Numbered from the stretch's first letter, positions 9,116-17,824 are shown. The stretch: 64,000 bases of DNA from Bradyrhizobium diazoefficiens (GCF_018131185.1 NZ_JAFCJE010000015.1:1-64000), one strand, 5' to 3'. Notes: generated by a model from the letters alone, not told the origin. A program made the numbers and translations.

Positions 9116-10272
9116 GATTGCACCACTTTCAGAAGCGGAGAGCGCATTGCACTGGCAAAGCGCGGCGACGACTGGACGAGATAGGGATCGGGCGCGATCG
9201 GCTCGCGGGATTCCAGCAGCACTTCGAACTGTCCGTTGGCGGCCGAGCGGCCGATTCGCGGCGTGAGCCAGGCGTGAAAGGTCTGGCGATCGATCCGGAC
9301 CTCGCCTTGCGGCGCGAGCAGCCGCTGGTCCGCCACCGCGGCGCGCACGGTGCGCGCGTCGTCGGTGCCGGCCTGCGACAGTGCCGCCGCGAGCAGCTTG
9401 ACGGCGATGTAGGACGACTCCGCATCGGCCGAGGAGACCGGTCCATCAGGAAAGGACGTCGTGTAGGCATCGATGAAGGCGCCGTTCTCCGGCGAATTCA
9501 GCGACGAGAAATAGACGCTCGACGACAGATGCCCGTCGATTGCATCCGGCCCGATCTCCGGCAGCTCCGGTTCGGACAGCGTGCAGCTGGCGACAGGAAT
9601 TTCCGCGGCCTGATCGATGCCGCGCGCGCGGCAAGCGGCCCGGAATGCGCGGAAGAAGGCATAGGCGCTGGTGCCGATCAGATTGTTGAAGACGAAGTCC
9701 GGTCGCGCATCGATGATGGCCGCGATGACCTGATCGACCTCGGTGTCGCCCACGGAGAGATAGCGCTCCGCAAGCACCGTGCCGCCGCGCGCGATCAATG
9801 CTTCGCGGAAGATGCGGTTGTTCTCCCAGGCCCAGATGTAGTTGGAGCCGACGCAGAAGGCACGCGAGCCGACGCGGGACGCCAGATAGTCCACCAGCGG
9901 CAGCACGTGCTGGTTTGGTGCAGCACCGGTGTAGATGACGTTGTCGGAACTCTCGAAGCCCTCGTAATGCGAGGGATACCACAGCAGCCCGTCGAACTTC
10001 TCGAAGCATGGGATCACCTCCTTGCGGCTCGAGGAGGTGTAGCAGCCGACCACCTGACGGATGCCGGAACCGAGAAGCTCGAGACTGAGCGAACGGTAGC
10101 GCGCAAGCTCGCCCGACGGATTGACCACGACCGGTTCGAGCGTGATGTCCTGACTGCCTGCATTGACCTCCTGAAAGGCGAGCAGCGCGCCATTGAGAAT
10201 CGAGCGCGCGACGACGCTGTAGGAGCCCGTCGTCGAGAACATCACGCCGATCCGATAATGCTTCCGCGTCAT
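9112..10272 (-). CDS. amiC: AmiC-like cytoplasmic amide sensor
   Basis: A 386-residue type I periplasmic-binding-protein fold (N-terminal IGVMFSTTGSYS, then SSSRKEVIPCFEK and YPSHYEGFE) but without a signal peptide, so it stays in the cytoplasm. This combination and the 4-base overlap with amiR identify it as AmiC, the ligand sensor and negative regulator of AmiR. The ATG at 10272 gives the family-like start MTRKHYRIG. An in-frame TTG at 10290 adds six residues and has a much better ribosome site (GGAGGG, 7-base spacing) that lies inside the terminator stem, so that start cannot be excluded. Confidence 0.87.
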   Translation of the reverse strand: MTRKHYRIGVMFSTTGSYSVVARSILNGALLAFQEVNAGSQDITLEPVVVNPSGELARYRSLSLELLGSGIRQVVGCYTSSSRKEVIPCFEKFDGLLWYPSHYEGFESSDNVIYTGAAPNQHVLPLVDYLASRVGSRAFCVGSNYIWAWENNRIFREALIARGGTVLAERYLSVGDTEVDQVIAAIIDARPDFVFNNLIGTSAYAFFRAFRAACRARGIDQAAEIPVASCTLSEPELPEIGPDAIDGHLSSSVYFSSLNSPENGAFIDAYTTSFPDGPVSSADAESSYIAVKLLAAALSQAGTDDARTVRAAVADQRLLAPQGEVRIDRQTFHAWLTPRIGRSAANGQFEVLLESREPIAPDPYLVQSSPRFASAMRSPLLKVVQS

Positions 10273-10282
10273 CACTCGATCC

Positions 10283-10323
10283 AAAAACAAAAAAGCGCCC
10301 TCCGGCCGTTAAGCCGAGGGCGC
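10283..10323 (-). terminator. intrinsic terminator in the amiCR leader (attenuator)
   Basis: On the minus strand an 11-12 base-pair G+C-rich stem (10295-10306 with 10313-10323, one bulge, 6-base loop) is followed by six T, a G and five T. It sits immediately upstream of amiC and inside the expected transcript, so it should stop transcription unless antiterminated. The 3' arm carries GGAGGG, a potential ribosome site. Confidence 0.85.
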
Positions 10324-10495
10324 CTTCGCCGCCAACTGAGCACGCGATGAACCGCGTGGCGTTGGAAATGGTTGAACTCGTCGCGTTGATGGGCAGGCTT
10401 GCCCTACGCTCACGCAATACGGTCGTTGAGATCAGCTATATTGTCAAGCGCGTTGTTGCAGCGAAAACTGCTGCAATTCATATCGGTGTGTAGCA
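10324..10495 (-). promoter_or_regulatory. amiCR operon leader with two further hairpins
   Basis: Between the putative promoter and the terminator the transcript can form GGGC-AAGCCT-GCCC (10391-10404) and CACGCG-GTTCAT-CGCGTG (10341-10358), each a short stem with a 6-base loop. ANTAR target RNAs are pairs of hexaloop hairpins upstream of a terminator, so these are candidate AmiR sites. The loops do not show the usual A at position 1 and G at position 4 together, so the assignment is tentative. Together with the promoter this accounts for the gene-free stretch 10273-10609. Confidence 0.4.
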
Positions 10496-10505
10496 AATCT
10501 ATGCA

Positions 10506-10521
10506 AGCAACTGGCAAGCCG
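10506..10521 (-). promoter_or_regulatory. candidate sigma-54 promoter for the amiCR operon
   Basis: Minus-strand CGGCTTGCCAGTTGCT has the GG-N10-GC core and 9 of 12 conserved positions of the sigma-54 consensus (TGGCACG-N4-TTGCW). A start about 12 bases downstream would give a leader of roughly 220 bases covering both hairpins and the terminator. Confidence 0.42.
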
Positions 10522-10609
10522 ATCCTTCGCAGCGCTGAGAAGATTCCTCTTGCTGTCCGATGCTCACAGCGATTTCTTGCCTGTCTAACCATCTCATGCC
10601 GGAGACCAC

Positions 10610-11470
10610 ATGGTTGATGACCGCCGTTTGCCGAACCGCCCCCTCGATTCCCGTACCAAATGGTCCGCGCTTTCCCAGGCGGAACGCGATGCTGCCTATG
10701 ACAACAACGCGGCCGTCAAGAACAGCGCGGCCCTGATCGCCGAGCGCAACGACGCTTCCAGCCGGCTGCGGGGCACGCTGAAATCCCATCTCGACCTGCC
10801 CTATGGCGAGCGTGCGAACAACAAGATCGACCTCTACCCGGCGGCAAGGTCCGATGCGCCCTGCCTGGTGTTCCTGCACGGCGGCTACTGGCAGCGCAAT
10901 TCCCGCGAATTGTTCGCGATGCTGGTCGAAGGCGTTGCCGCGCACGGATGGTCGGTGGTCATTCCCGGCTATTCGCTGGCCCCCGGCGTCACCCTGACCG
11001 ACATTGTCGGCGAAATCCCGCGCGCCCTCGACTGGCTCGCCGCGCATGGCGCGTCCTACGGCATCGCGGGACCTGTCGTGCTGTCAGGCTGGTCCGCAGG
11101 CGCGCACCTCGTCGCGATGGCACTGGACCATCCGCACGTCCATGCCGGGCTGGCGATATCCGGGGTCTACGATCTCGCGCCGATCCGCGACACCGGTCTC
11201 AACAACGCCCTGAAGCTCACTGACGAGGAAATCGCCAAGCTCTCGCCGCTGCGCCTGCCGGTGACGCCGAAGCGACTGGATATCGCCTATGGCAGCAACG
11301 AGCTCCCGGCGCTCGTGCTCGATTCAATCCATTTCCATGAGAAGCGCGCGGCCGAACGGGCGCCCGGCAAGCTCATTCCGGTCGAGGGCGCCGACCATTT
11401 CACCATCCTCGAGGCATTACGGCGCCAGGACGGCATTCTGGTCGATGCCGCGAGGCGGCTGCTGGACTAA
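10610..11470 (+). CDS. alpha/beta hydrolase, arylformamidase (kynurenine formamidase)-like
   Basis: 286 residues. HGGYW (90-94) is the oxyanion-hole motif of the AFMID-type kynurenine formamidase family, GWSAG (160-164) gives nucleophile S162, and H263 in GADHF is the likely catalytic histidine. The family hydrolyses N-formylkynurenine or other N-formyl and short ester/amide substrates. It is divergent from the amide operon, with GGAG 7 bases before the ATG. Expression together with a formamidase would suit formyl-amide turnover, but no other kynurenine-pathway gene is nearby, so the tryptophan role is unproven. The gap to the convergent Rieske gene (11471-11587) shows no clear terminator. 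Confidence 0.78.
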   Translation: MVDDRRLPNRPLDSRTKWSALSQAERDAAYDNNAAVKNSAALIAERNDASSRLRGTLKSHLDLPYGERANNKIDLYPAARSDAPCLVFLHGGYWQRNSRELFAMLVEGVAAHGWSVVIPGYSLAPGVTLTDIVGEIPRALDWLAAHGASYGIAGPVVLSGWSAGAHLVAMALDHPHVHAGLAISGVYDLAPIRDTGLNNALKLTDEEIAKLSPLRLPVTPKRLDIAYGSNELPALVLDSIHFHEKRAAERAPGKLIPVEGADHFTILEALRRQDGILVDAARRLLD

Positions 11471-11587
11471 AAGTGCGAAAACAACCCCATGCACAGTAGA
11501 ATGCCTTTGTTTCTTCGAGCGAATTTCCGCAGGCCATTCACGACGGACGGGCTTTGACGCGTCGGGCAAAACAGGGGCATGATGGCA

Positions 11588-11959
11588 TCATCGCCCCGGT
11601 TGTCGTCGCTCCGCCTCAATCCAGACTTGCTCTCCTCTGATCCGCACCGGATAGAGCCGCAACGGCGGGCTCGGCCATCCCGACGTGATCGTCCCATCGC
11701 GTAGATCGAATGAGGCCGCATGGCGCGGGCATAACAGCCGCCCCGCCGTCACCTGCCCTAAACCGAGGTCTGCCTGTTCATGCGGACAGGCCCGCTCGCA
11801 TGCAACGACATCGCCTTCGTTCCAGATCACCAGCAGGTCGTGCCCGGCGACGCGGACGATGCTCTCCGCCTCCAGCCGGCCGAGATCGCAGACGGCAATC
11901 CAACCGGACTCGTCCGGACGAACAGCCGCATCATCCACCGAGATAGGCCTTCCGCACAT
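11588..11959 (-). CDS. Rieske [2Fe-2S] ferredoxin-like protein
   Basis: A 123-residue soluble Rieske protein. The two ligand pairs are C58-x-H60 (CPH) and C77-x-x-H80 (CPRH), 17 residues apart as expected for a ferredoxin-type Rieske domain. It is the last gene of the amidohydrolase/molybdenum-hydroxylase/Liv operon, and its ATG at 11959 overlaps livF by 29 bases; a GTG at 11938 is an alternative start. It could pass electrons to an oxygenase or accept them from the hydroxylase, but no oxygenase gene is present here. That partner question is open. Confidence 0.85.
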   Translation of the reverse strand: MCGRPISVDDAAVRPDESGWIAVCDLGRLEAESIVRVAGHDLLVIWNEGDVVACERACPHEQADLGLGQVTAGRLLCPRHAASFDLRDGTITSGWPSPPLRLYPVRIRGEQVWIEAERRQPGR

Positions 11960-12647
11960 GCTCGTTCTCGATCAGCTCGGCGCCGGCTCCGGACAGCACG
12001 ATGCGGCCGTTCTCGAGCAGATAGGCATGATCGCACATCTCGAGCGCTGCGAACGCGTTCTGCTCGACCAGCAGCACCGTGGTGCCGGCATCGCGAATGG
12101 CGCGAATGATCGCGAAGGTGCGCTCGACGATATTGGGCGCAAGTCCGAGCGAGGGCTCGTCGAACAGGATCAGTCGCGGCCGCGACATCAGCGCCCGCCC
12201 GATCGCGAGCATCTGCTGCTCGCCGCCGGACAGCGTGCCGGCCGCCTGCCGGCGCCGCTCGGCGAGCCGCGGAAATTCCGTGTAGATGCGATCGCGATCG
12301 GCCGCGATCTCGCCCGAACCACGACGGAGGTAGGCCCCCATGTCGAGATTTTCCTCGACGCTCATGTGTGGGAACACTCGCCGCCCCTCCGGACAATGCG
12401 CAATCCCGCTCGCCAGCACGCGCGGAGGCTTCGCCCCCGTGATGTCGATGCCCTCGAACCGCATCTGTCCCGCGCGCGGCGGCACGAGGCCGGAGATCGC
12501 GCGCAGCGTCGTGCTCTTGCCGGCGCCATTGGCGCCAATCAGGGCGACGAGCTGACCGGCCTTCACGTCCAGCGAAATCCCGCGTAGCGCGGTGACGCCG
12601 CCATAGCCGCACACCATGTCGCGGATCTCAAGCACGCGCCGCTCCAT
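11931..12647 (-). CDS. livF: Liv-type ABC importer, ATP-binding protein LivF
   Basis: A 238-residue ATPase with Walker A GANGAGKST (38-46), signature LSGGEQQML and Walker B LILFDEPSLGLAPN. The GLAPN ending is typical of LivF of branched-chain amino acid and aromatic-acid importers, unlike the EGIQPN of the amide system at 3687. It overlaps livG by 20 bases and closes the importer cassette of this operon. Confidence 0.9.
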   Translation of the reverse strand: MERRVLEIRDMVCGYGGVTALRGISLDVKAGQLVALIGANGAGKSTTLRAISGLVPPRAGQMRFEGIDITGAKPPRVLASGIAHCPEGRRVFPHMSVEENLDMGAYLRRGSGEIAADRDRIYTEFPRLAERRRQAAGTLSGGEQQMLAIGRALMSRPRLILFDEPSLGLAPNIVERTFAIIRAIRDAGTTVLLVEQNAFAALEMCDHAYLLENGRIVLSGAGAELIENEHVRKAYLGG

Positions 12648-13410
12648 GTCCGAGATAAGCCTCGATCACCGTCGCATTATTGCGGATCTCGTCCGGTGTC
12701 CCCTCCGCGATGATGCGGCCGTAGTTCAGCACCACGATGCGATCGGAGACCGTCATCACCATCGGCATGTCGTGCTCGACCAGCAGGATCGTGATGCCGC
12801 GGTCGCGGATGCTACGGATCAGCTCGATAAAGCGGTGCGTCTCCGAGGCATTCATGCCCGAGACCGGCTCGTCGAGCAGCAGCATCGACGGCTCCGCCGC
12901 AAGCGCCAGCGCGACGCCGACCAGGCGCTGCTCGCCATAAGAGAGCGAGCCGGCCGCATCATGAGCGCGGCGTTCGAGACCGACCCACTCGATCAACTCG
13001 CCGGCACGCTGCCGCAGCTTGCGCTCCGAGGCGCGCGCGCCGGGCAGCCCCAGGATGGCGTCGAGCAGGCGGACCCTGCCCTGGCGATGCAGCCCGATCA
13101 GGAGGTTGTCGTACACGGTGTCGTTGGGAAAAACGCTGGTGCGCTGGAAGGTGCGGATCAGGCCGAGATCGGCAATCTCGTGCGGCTTCAATCCGGCAAG
13201 CGTGATTCCCTGATAGGTGACGCGGCCCGCGCTCGGCGTCAGGAAGCCGGTCATGACGTTGAAGGCGGTGGTCTTTCCCGCACCGTTCGGCCCGATCAGA
13301 CTGACGATCTCGCCCTCGCCGACGGTGAAGCTCATGTCGGAGATCGCAACCAGCCCGCCGAAGCGGACCGCGACCTGCTCGACCGTCATGGCAATGCCGC
13401 GCGCCGTCAT
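12628..13410 (-). CDS. livG: Liv-type ABC importer, ATP-binding protein LivG
   Basis: 260 residues. Walker A is GPNGAGKTT (40-48), the signature is LSYGEQRLVGVA and Walker B is LLLDEPVSGMN. The segment NVMTGFLTPSAG is LivG-like. The start was set at the ATG at 13410 because it shares one base with the livM stop (TGATG); a GTG three bases upstream is possible. It pairs with LivF to power uptake through LivHM. Confidence 0.9.
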   Translation of the reverse strand: MTARGIAMTVEQVAVRFGGLVAISDMSFTVGEGEIVSLIGPNGAGKTTAFNVMTGFLTPSAGRVTYQGITLAGLKPHEIADLGLIRTFQRTSVFPNDTVYDNLLIGLHRQGRVRLLDAILGLPGARASERKLRQRAGELIEWVGLERRAHDAAGSLSYGEQRLVGVALALAAEPSMLLLDEPVSGMNASETHRFIELIRSIRDRGITILLVEHDMPMVMTVSDRIVVLNYGRIIAEGTPDEIRNNATVIEAYLGHGAARA

Positions 13411-14456
13411 CACGCCGGCTCCTTGGCGCCGGTTTCGGGAAGCGTCGCCGGCGCCAGCGCCGGCGGGGGGCTCCCTCTCCGGTTAAATCGCTGCGCCAGC
13501 GAGGGCACAATGCCGCGCGGCAATACGAACAGGATGGCCATCAACACGCCGCCATAGGCGATCCATTGCGCTTCCGGCGCCATGACCGGCCGCAAAGCGA
13601 CCGGCAGCAGCCCGAAGATCAGGCCGCCAACAACGGGCCCGGCCAGCGACCCTTTGCCGCCGGTGATGACCATGATGACCATGGTGACGGTGTTGATGAA
13701 GGCAAAGACTTCAGGATCGATGATCCGGATGTAGTGCGCATAGAGGCTGCCGGCCGCACCCGCGATCGCCGCCGAGATCACCGCGGCAATCGTGAGCGTC
13801 CTTGTGACGTCGATACCGACGGAGACGGCGAGCGTCTCGTTCTCCATAAGCCCGCGCATGGCGCGGCCGAAATGGGAATGAACGAGGCGCGCGATCAGGA
13901 GATAGGCGATGAGCGCCACCACCAGCACGAGGTAGTAGTTCTGCATCTTGGTGCGCAGCGTCAGCTCGCCGAAACCGGGTAACGGCAGGGCCACGGATGG
14001 AATGTTGGTCAGCGCCAGCGGACCCTGCGTCAGCTCGACCCAGTTGAGCGCGACCAGCCGGACCACCTCGGCAAAAGAGATCGTGACGATGACGAAATAG
14101 GCGCCGCGGACGCGGAACGAGAGCAGCCCGACGAAATAGCCGCATAATCCCGCGATCAGAATCGCGAGCACGAAACCCGCAATCGGCGGCCATGGCGTAT
14201 GGACCAGACGCAGGTCGCCGGGCAGGCCGATATCGAAGCCGAGCGATGTCAGCGCACTGACATAGGCGCCGATGCCGAAGAAGGCGATATGGCCGAGGCT
14301 GAGCTGGCCGGTGAAGCCAAGCAGCAGGTTGAGGCTCATCGCGCCGATGACAAAGATACCGGACGTGATCAACGCATTCAGGAGATAGGGGTCACGCAGC
14401 CAGAGTGGCACCGAGGCAAGCGCTGCGACCGAAAGAAGGGTGATGATTGCCTTCAT
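13410..14456 (-). CDS. livM: Liv-type ABC importer, permease LivM
   Basis: A 348-residue inner-membrane permease. LLLGFTGQLSLGHIAFFGIGAY (about 45-66) is the LivM signature, and several hydrophobic segments follow. A 4-base ATGA overlap links it to livH. The C-terminal tail (about 325-348) is basic and proline/alanine-rich, so probably cytoplasmic. Confidence 0.9.
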   Translation of the reverse strand: MKAIITLLSVAALASVPLWLRDPYLLNALITSGIFVIGAMSLNLLLGFTGQLSLGHIAFFGIGAYVSALTSLGFDIGLPGDLRLVHTPWPPIAGFVLAILIAGLCGYFVGLLSFRVRGAYFVIVTISFAEVVRLVALNWVELTQGPLALTNIPSVALPLPGFGELTLRTKMQNYYLVLVVALIAYLLIARLVHSHFGRAMRGLMENETLAVSVGIDVTRTLTIAAVISAAIAGAAGSLYAHYIRIIDPEVFAFINTVTMVIMVITGGKGSLAGPVVGGLIFGLLPVALRPVMAPEAQWIAYGGVLMAILFVLPRGIVPSLAQRFNRRGSPPPALAPATLPETGAKEPA

Positions 14457-15325
14457 CCCACGCGCTCCGCGCGCGCGAACAGGCCGGTCGGCCGGAAGAT
14501 CAGGACCGCGATGATGATCAGAAAGCCCATGGCGTCGCGATAGCCCGACGAAACGTAGCCGGCCCCGAGCTCTTCGGCCAATGCAAGGATGAACCCGCCG
14601 ATCACCGCGCCCGTGATGTTGCCGAGGCCACCCAGGATGACGATGGCAAAGGCCTTGACCGCAGCGAGATCACCCATTTGCGGGAAGATCACATAGACCG
14701 GCCCAAGCAGAGCTCCCGCGGCGGCGGCAAGGCTCGAGCCGACCGCGAACGTCGATGTGTAGATCATATCGACGTTGACGCCCATCAGCGAGGCCGTGTC
14801 ATGATCCTGGAACGTCGCCCGCATCGCCCGGCCGAGGCTGGTCTTGTTGATGAGGAGGTAGGTCACCACGATCAACAGCGCCGCGGCGGCGAGAACGAAC
14901 AGGCGCAACCAGGACACCGACACCGGCCCGAGCACCAGGGGCGCCTCGGGGAATGGCGTGGCCACCGACTTGGCGACGCCGCCCCAGATCCACAGCGCGC
15001 CCGACTGCATCGCGATCCAGGCGCCGATCATGACCAGCATCGTGGTGTCGATGTCGGAGCCGCGCAGCGGGCGCAGCAGGGTCAGTTCGATCGCTGCGCC
15101 GAGCAGCCATCCGGCCAACACGGCCACCGGCAATGCGAGGAAGAAGTTCAGGCCGAGCTGATGCACCACGATGAACATGACGTAGGCCCCGAACGTGTAC
15201 AGCACTCCGTGCGTGAAGTTCACGACGTTCATGATGCCGAAGATCAGCGTCAAACCGATGCCGAGCAGCGCATAGGTGCCGCCAAGCACGAGCATGTTGA
15301 CGAGATGCTGGAGGAATTCGTTCAA
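14453..15325 (-). CDS. livH: Liv-type ABC importer, permease LivH
   Basis: A 290-residue permease with about eight hydrophobic segments. The segment YALLGIGLTLIFGIMNVVN near residues 18-36 followed by FTHG matches LivH proteins. It is preceded by the binding-protein gene (70-base gap) and overlaps livM by 4 bases. The importer probably carries the organic substrate processed by the hydroxylase and amidohydrolase encoded upstream in the operon. Confidence 0.9.
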   Translation of the reverse strand: MNEFLQHLVNMLVLGGTYALLGIGLTLIFGIMNVVNFTHGVLYTFGAYVMFIVVHQLGLNFFLALPVAVLAGWLLGAAIELTLLRPLRGSDIDTTMLVMIGAWIAMQSGALWIWGGVAKSVATPFPEAPLVLGPVSVSWLRLFVLAAAALLIVVTYLLINKTSLGRAMRATFQDHDTASLMGVNVDMIYTSTFAVGSSLAAAAGALLGPVYVIFPQMGDLAAVKAFAIVILGGLGNITGAVIGGFILALAEELGAGYVSSGYRDAMGFLIIIAVLIFRPTGLFARAERVG

Positions 15326-15395
15326 GGCCGTTCCCCAATGATCTGGATGCCGGCGAGGGCCGCGATATGCCGCCCTCGCCCCGGAAGAAGCGAAG

Positions 15396-16550
15396 CTAGA
15401 GCGTCTTCATCTCGATCTTGCCGTCGTTGATCTCGATGAGATAGACGTTCGGCTGGCTTTGCCCGCTCTCCTTGCCTTCAGGCCCGGACTTGCGGAACAC
15501 GATATCGCCGTTGAGCCCCTTCACCTTGATGTCCCAGAACGCGGCCTTGATCGCCGCCGGCTCGGCCTTGCCCGCCTTCTCGATCGCAGCGGCCACGGTG
15601 CGGATGCCGTCATAGCCGCGAAAGCTCTCGGTGCAGCCGGCGAAGTCGAAACCGCGCTTCTTCCATTCGGAGACGAAATAATTGGTCGCTTCCGGGTTCG
15701 GCGTCTTGTCGGGGAACCACGGCAGGAACGTGGTCAGATGCATGGTCCCGTTGGCGGCAGCTCCCGCCTGGGCGATGATCTGGTCCGGATTTTGCGAGCC
15801 GCCTGTGGTGATGATGCGCTTCTTCAAGCCCAGCGCAGCGGCCTGCTTGAAGATCAGGGTGAGCTGATCGACCGCGGTGGTGACGATGACCGTTTCGGAG
15901 TCCGAGCTCTTGATCTTGGAGAGCTGCGCGCTCATGTCCTGCGCGCCCTGATCCATGGTTTCGACAAGACCGACGGCGATCCCCTTCTCCTTCACCATCT
16001 TGCTGAAATCTTCGGCCGTGCCACGGCCCCAGTCGTTGTTGATCACGAGGAAGTCGACCTTCTTCAGGGCGAGCTTGTCGACGATGCCCTTGAAGGCCGC
16101 GGCCTCGACCGCAGAGGGCGGCGAGATCCGGAAGATGAAGGGATTGCCCGTTGTCGTGATCTTGCCCGAGGACGAGGTCTCGACCACCATCGGTGTCTCG
16201 TACTCCATCAGCTTCGGCATCACCGCAAGCGTGAGGCTCGAACCCCAGGCGCCCATCAGCACCGGCACCTTGTCGCTGGTGATGAGCTTTTCGGCGACGG
16301 CAGCGGCTTCCGTCGGATTGCTCTTGTTGTCCTCGATCACGAGCTCGATCTTCTTGCCGAGCACGCCGCCCTTGGCGTTGATCTCGTCGGCAGCGATCCT
16401 GGCACCGTTGACGACATAGGTGCCGGAAGCGGCGAACGCTCCGGTGAGCGGCTCGTTGACGCCGATCTTGATGGTCTGCGCCTGTGCGGCGCCGCCGAAC
16501 AACGCCGTCGCCAGCGCGATTGTCCCAACCAATCCGAATGCTCGTGTCAT
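15396..16550 (-). CDS. Liv-type ABC importer, periplasmic binding protein
   Basis: A 384-residue type I solute-binding protein. The signal peptide (MTRAFGLVGTIALATALFGG, cleavage near AQA at 24-26) is followed by IKIGVNEPLTGAFAASG, typical of LivJ/LivK relatives. The start at 16550 was chosen because it places a normal signal peptide behind a GAGAGA ribosome site; upstream in-frame residues lack signal character. Ligands of this family range from amino acids to aromatic acids and amides, so the substrate is not assignable from sequence. Confidence 0.87.
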   Translation of the reverse strand: MTRAFGLVGTIALATALFGGAAQAQTIKIGVNEPLTGAFAASGTYVVNGARIAADEINAKGGVLGKKIELVIEDNKSNPTEAAAVAEKLITSDKVPVLMGAWGSSLTLAVMPKLMEYETPMVVETSSSGKITTTGNPFIFRISPPSAVEAAAFKGIVDKLALKKVDFLVINNDWGRGTAEDFSKMVKEKGIAVGLVETMDQGAQDMSAQLSKIKSSDSETVIVTTAVDQLTLIFKQAAALGLKKRIITTGGSQNPDQIIAQAGAAANGTMHLTTFLPWFPDKTPNPEATNYFVSEWKKRGFDFAGCTESFRGYDGIRTVAAAIEKAGKAEPAAIKAAFWDIKVKGLNGDIVFRKSGPEGKESGQSQPNVYLIEINDGKIEMKTL

Positions 16551-16630
16551 GTTGTCTCTCCAAATCCCACGCTGTTGATGCCTTGCAGTCCAAACTTCGT
16601 TCTTCTGCCGGTATTCGACGCACCGATCCG

Positions 16631-17824
16631 TCATCCCGGCTCGGCCCTGCGACCGAACAGGCGCGCGATGCGGGCGCGCAGGACGTCGGAGACGATCGAC
16701 CAGCCGCTCAGTTCGGCCGGGGTCGCCGTCCCGGAGGGCACGCCCGACATGTGGCGGTCGAGATTGTTGGCGAACTCCGCAACCAGGCGCCGGGCGAGAT
16801 CCCTCACCAGGCCGGGACGGCCGACCTGCGCCAGTAGTCCCGTGAGCGTGTAGCCGATCGACAATTCGACGCGGGTCGCCGCGCCGCCGTCGAGCGGCAG
16901 CAACCGATAACGGATCTCGCCTTGCGTCGCCGAATGGCTGCGCTGGTCGGTGCCGATGCCGACGATTCTCCCCGTGAGCGTCGCCGGGTCGCGCTCGACG
17001 CGCGCAGCTCCCTCGAAGGCCGCCGCGATCGGCCCCAGCCTGACGCGGATGGCACCTTCGACACGCTCCGGGGCCGGTCGTGCCGTCAATGTCACGCCGG
17101 GAAGGCAGGCTGCGATGCCTTCGATCTCATCGAACATCGCGAACACTCTTTCCGGCGCGTGCGGCAGCGTGAAGTGTTGATCAAGAACAGTCGCCGGGGT
17201 GAAGTCGGGAATGATGCCCCGAGCGGCATTATCCGATGTCAGTGCCAACGCCTGGCGGGTCGGCTGCCGCGACGGCTCGGTTCGGCTGGGCGCGGCGCGC
17301 CCGGAACCGGCGGGACCGAGGATGGTCCGGCCCGCATCGGCCTGTGGCGCAATGTTGCGCGCGCGCCGGGCTTCGATCACGGACTGCACCGCCCGCACGA
17401 TGCCGACATAGCCGGTGCAGCGGCAGAGGTTGCCGCTGAGGCCGACGCGAATCCGTCGTTCGTCGGCATCCGGCAAGCGCAGTACCAGGTCGCGCGCGGA
17501 GACCAGCATTCCCGGCGTGCAATAGCCGCATTGCAGCGCATGCTCGCGGCTAAAGGCGGCGCGCAGCTCGGTCGTAACCTCGTCCTCGTCAAGCCCTTCG
17601 ATCGTGGTGATATCGGCGCCTTCGCAGGCCACCGCATAGGTGATGCAGGAGCGCGCCGGCACGCCGTCGAGCAGCACGGTGCAGGCGCCGCAGACGCCGT
17701 GCTCGCAGCCGAGATGCGTGCCGGTCAGGTCGAGCTTGTCGCGCACGAAATCGGCGAGGCTGGTACGGGGCTCGGCCGGCAGCTCCACGGCGCGCCGATT
17801 GACATTGAGCGCGATCGTGGTCAT
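16631..17824 (-). CDS. molybdenum hydroxylase [2Fe-2S] subunit fused to a CoxG-like (SRPBCC) domain
   Basis: 397 residues with two parts. Residues 1-155 are the small subunit of xanthine-dehydrogenase/CO-dehydrogenase-type enzymes: plant-type cluster ligands C40, C45, C48, C60 and second-cluster ligands C99, C102, C134, C136. A proline/arginine-rich linker (about 156-205) leads to a CoxG/SRPBCC-like domain (about 206-350, starting PDFTPATVLDQ), a fold linked to membrane anchoring of CO dehydrogenase. The usual small subunit is about 160 residues, so the fusion more than doubles it. The ATG overlaps the stop of the FAD-subunit gene by 4 bases. It passes electrons from the Mo centre to FAD. Confidence 0.87.
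   Translation of the reverse strand: MTTIALNVNRRAVELPAEPRTSLADFVRDKLDLTGTHLGCEHGVCGACTVLLDGVPARSCITYAVACEGADITTIEGLDEDEVTTELRAAFSREHALQCGYCTPGMLVSARDLVLRLPDADERRIRVGLSGNLCRCTGYVGIVRAVQSVIEARRARNIAPQADAGRTILGPAGSGRAAPSRTEPSRQPTRQALALTSDNAARGIIPDFTPATVLDQHFTLPHAPERVFAMFDEIEGIAACLPGVTLTARPAPERVEGAIRVRLGPIAAAFEGAARVERDPATLTGRIVGIGTDQRSHSATQGEIRYRLLPLDGGAATRVELSIGYTLTGLLAQVGRPGLVRDLARRLVAEFANNLDRHMSGVPSGTATPAELSGWSIVSDVLRARIARLFGRRAEPG

Noticed and set aside
10341..10404. Canonical ANTAR target (two hairpins with A1 and G4 in hexaloops)
   Set aside because: The hairpins and 6-base loops exist, but the loop bases (AAGCCT and GTTCAT) do not fit the A1/G4 rule, so I kept only a tentative leader call.
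10442..10447. TTGACA on the minus strand as a -35 element for amiCR
   Set aside because: No acceptable -10 hexamer occurs 15-19 bases downstream, and the sigma-54 type element further upstream fits better.
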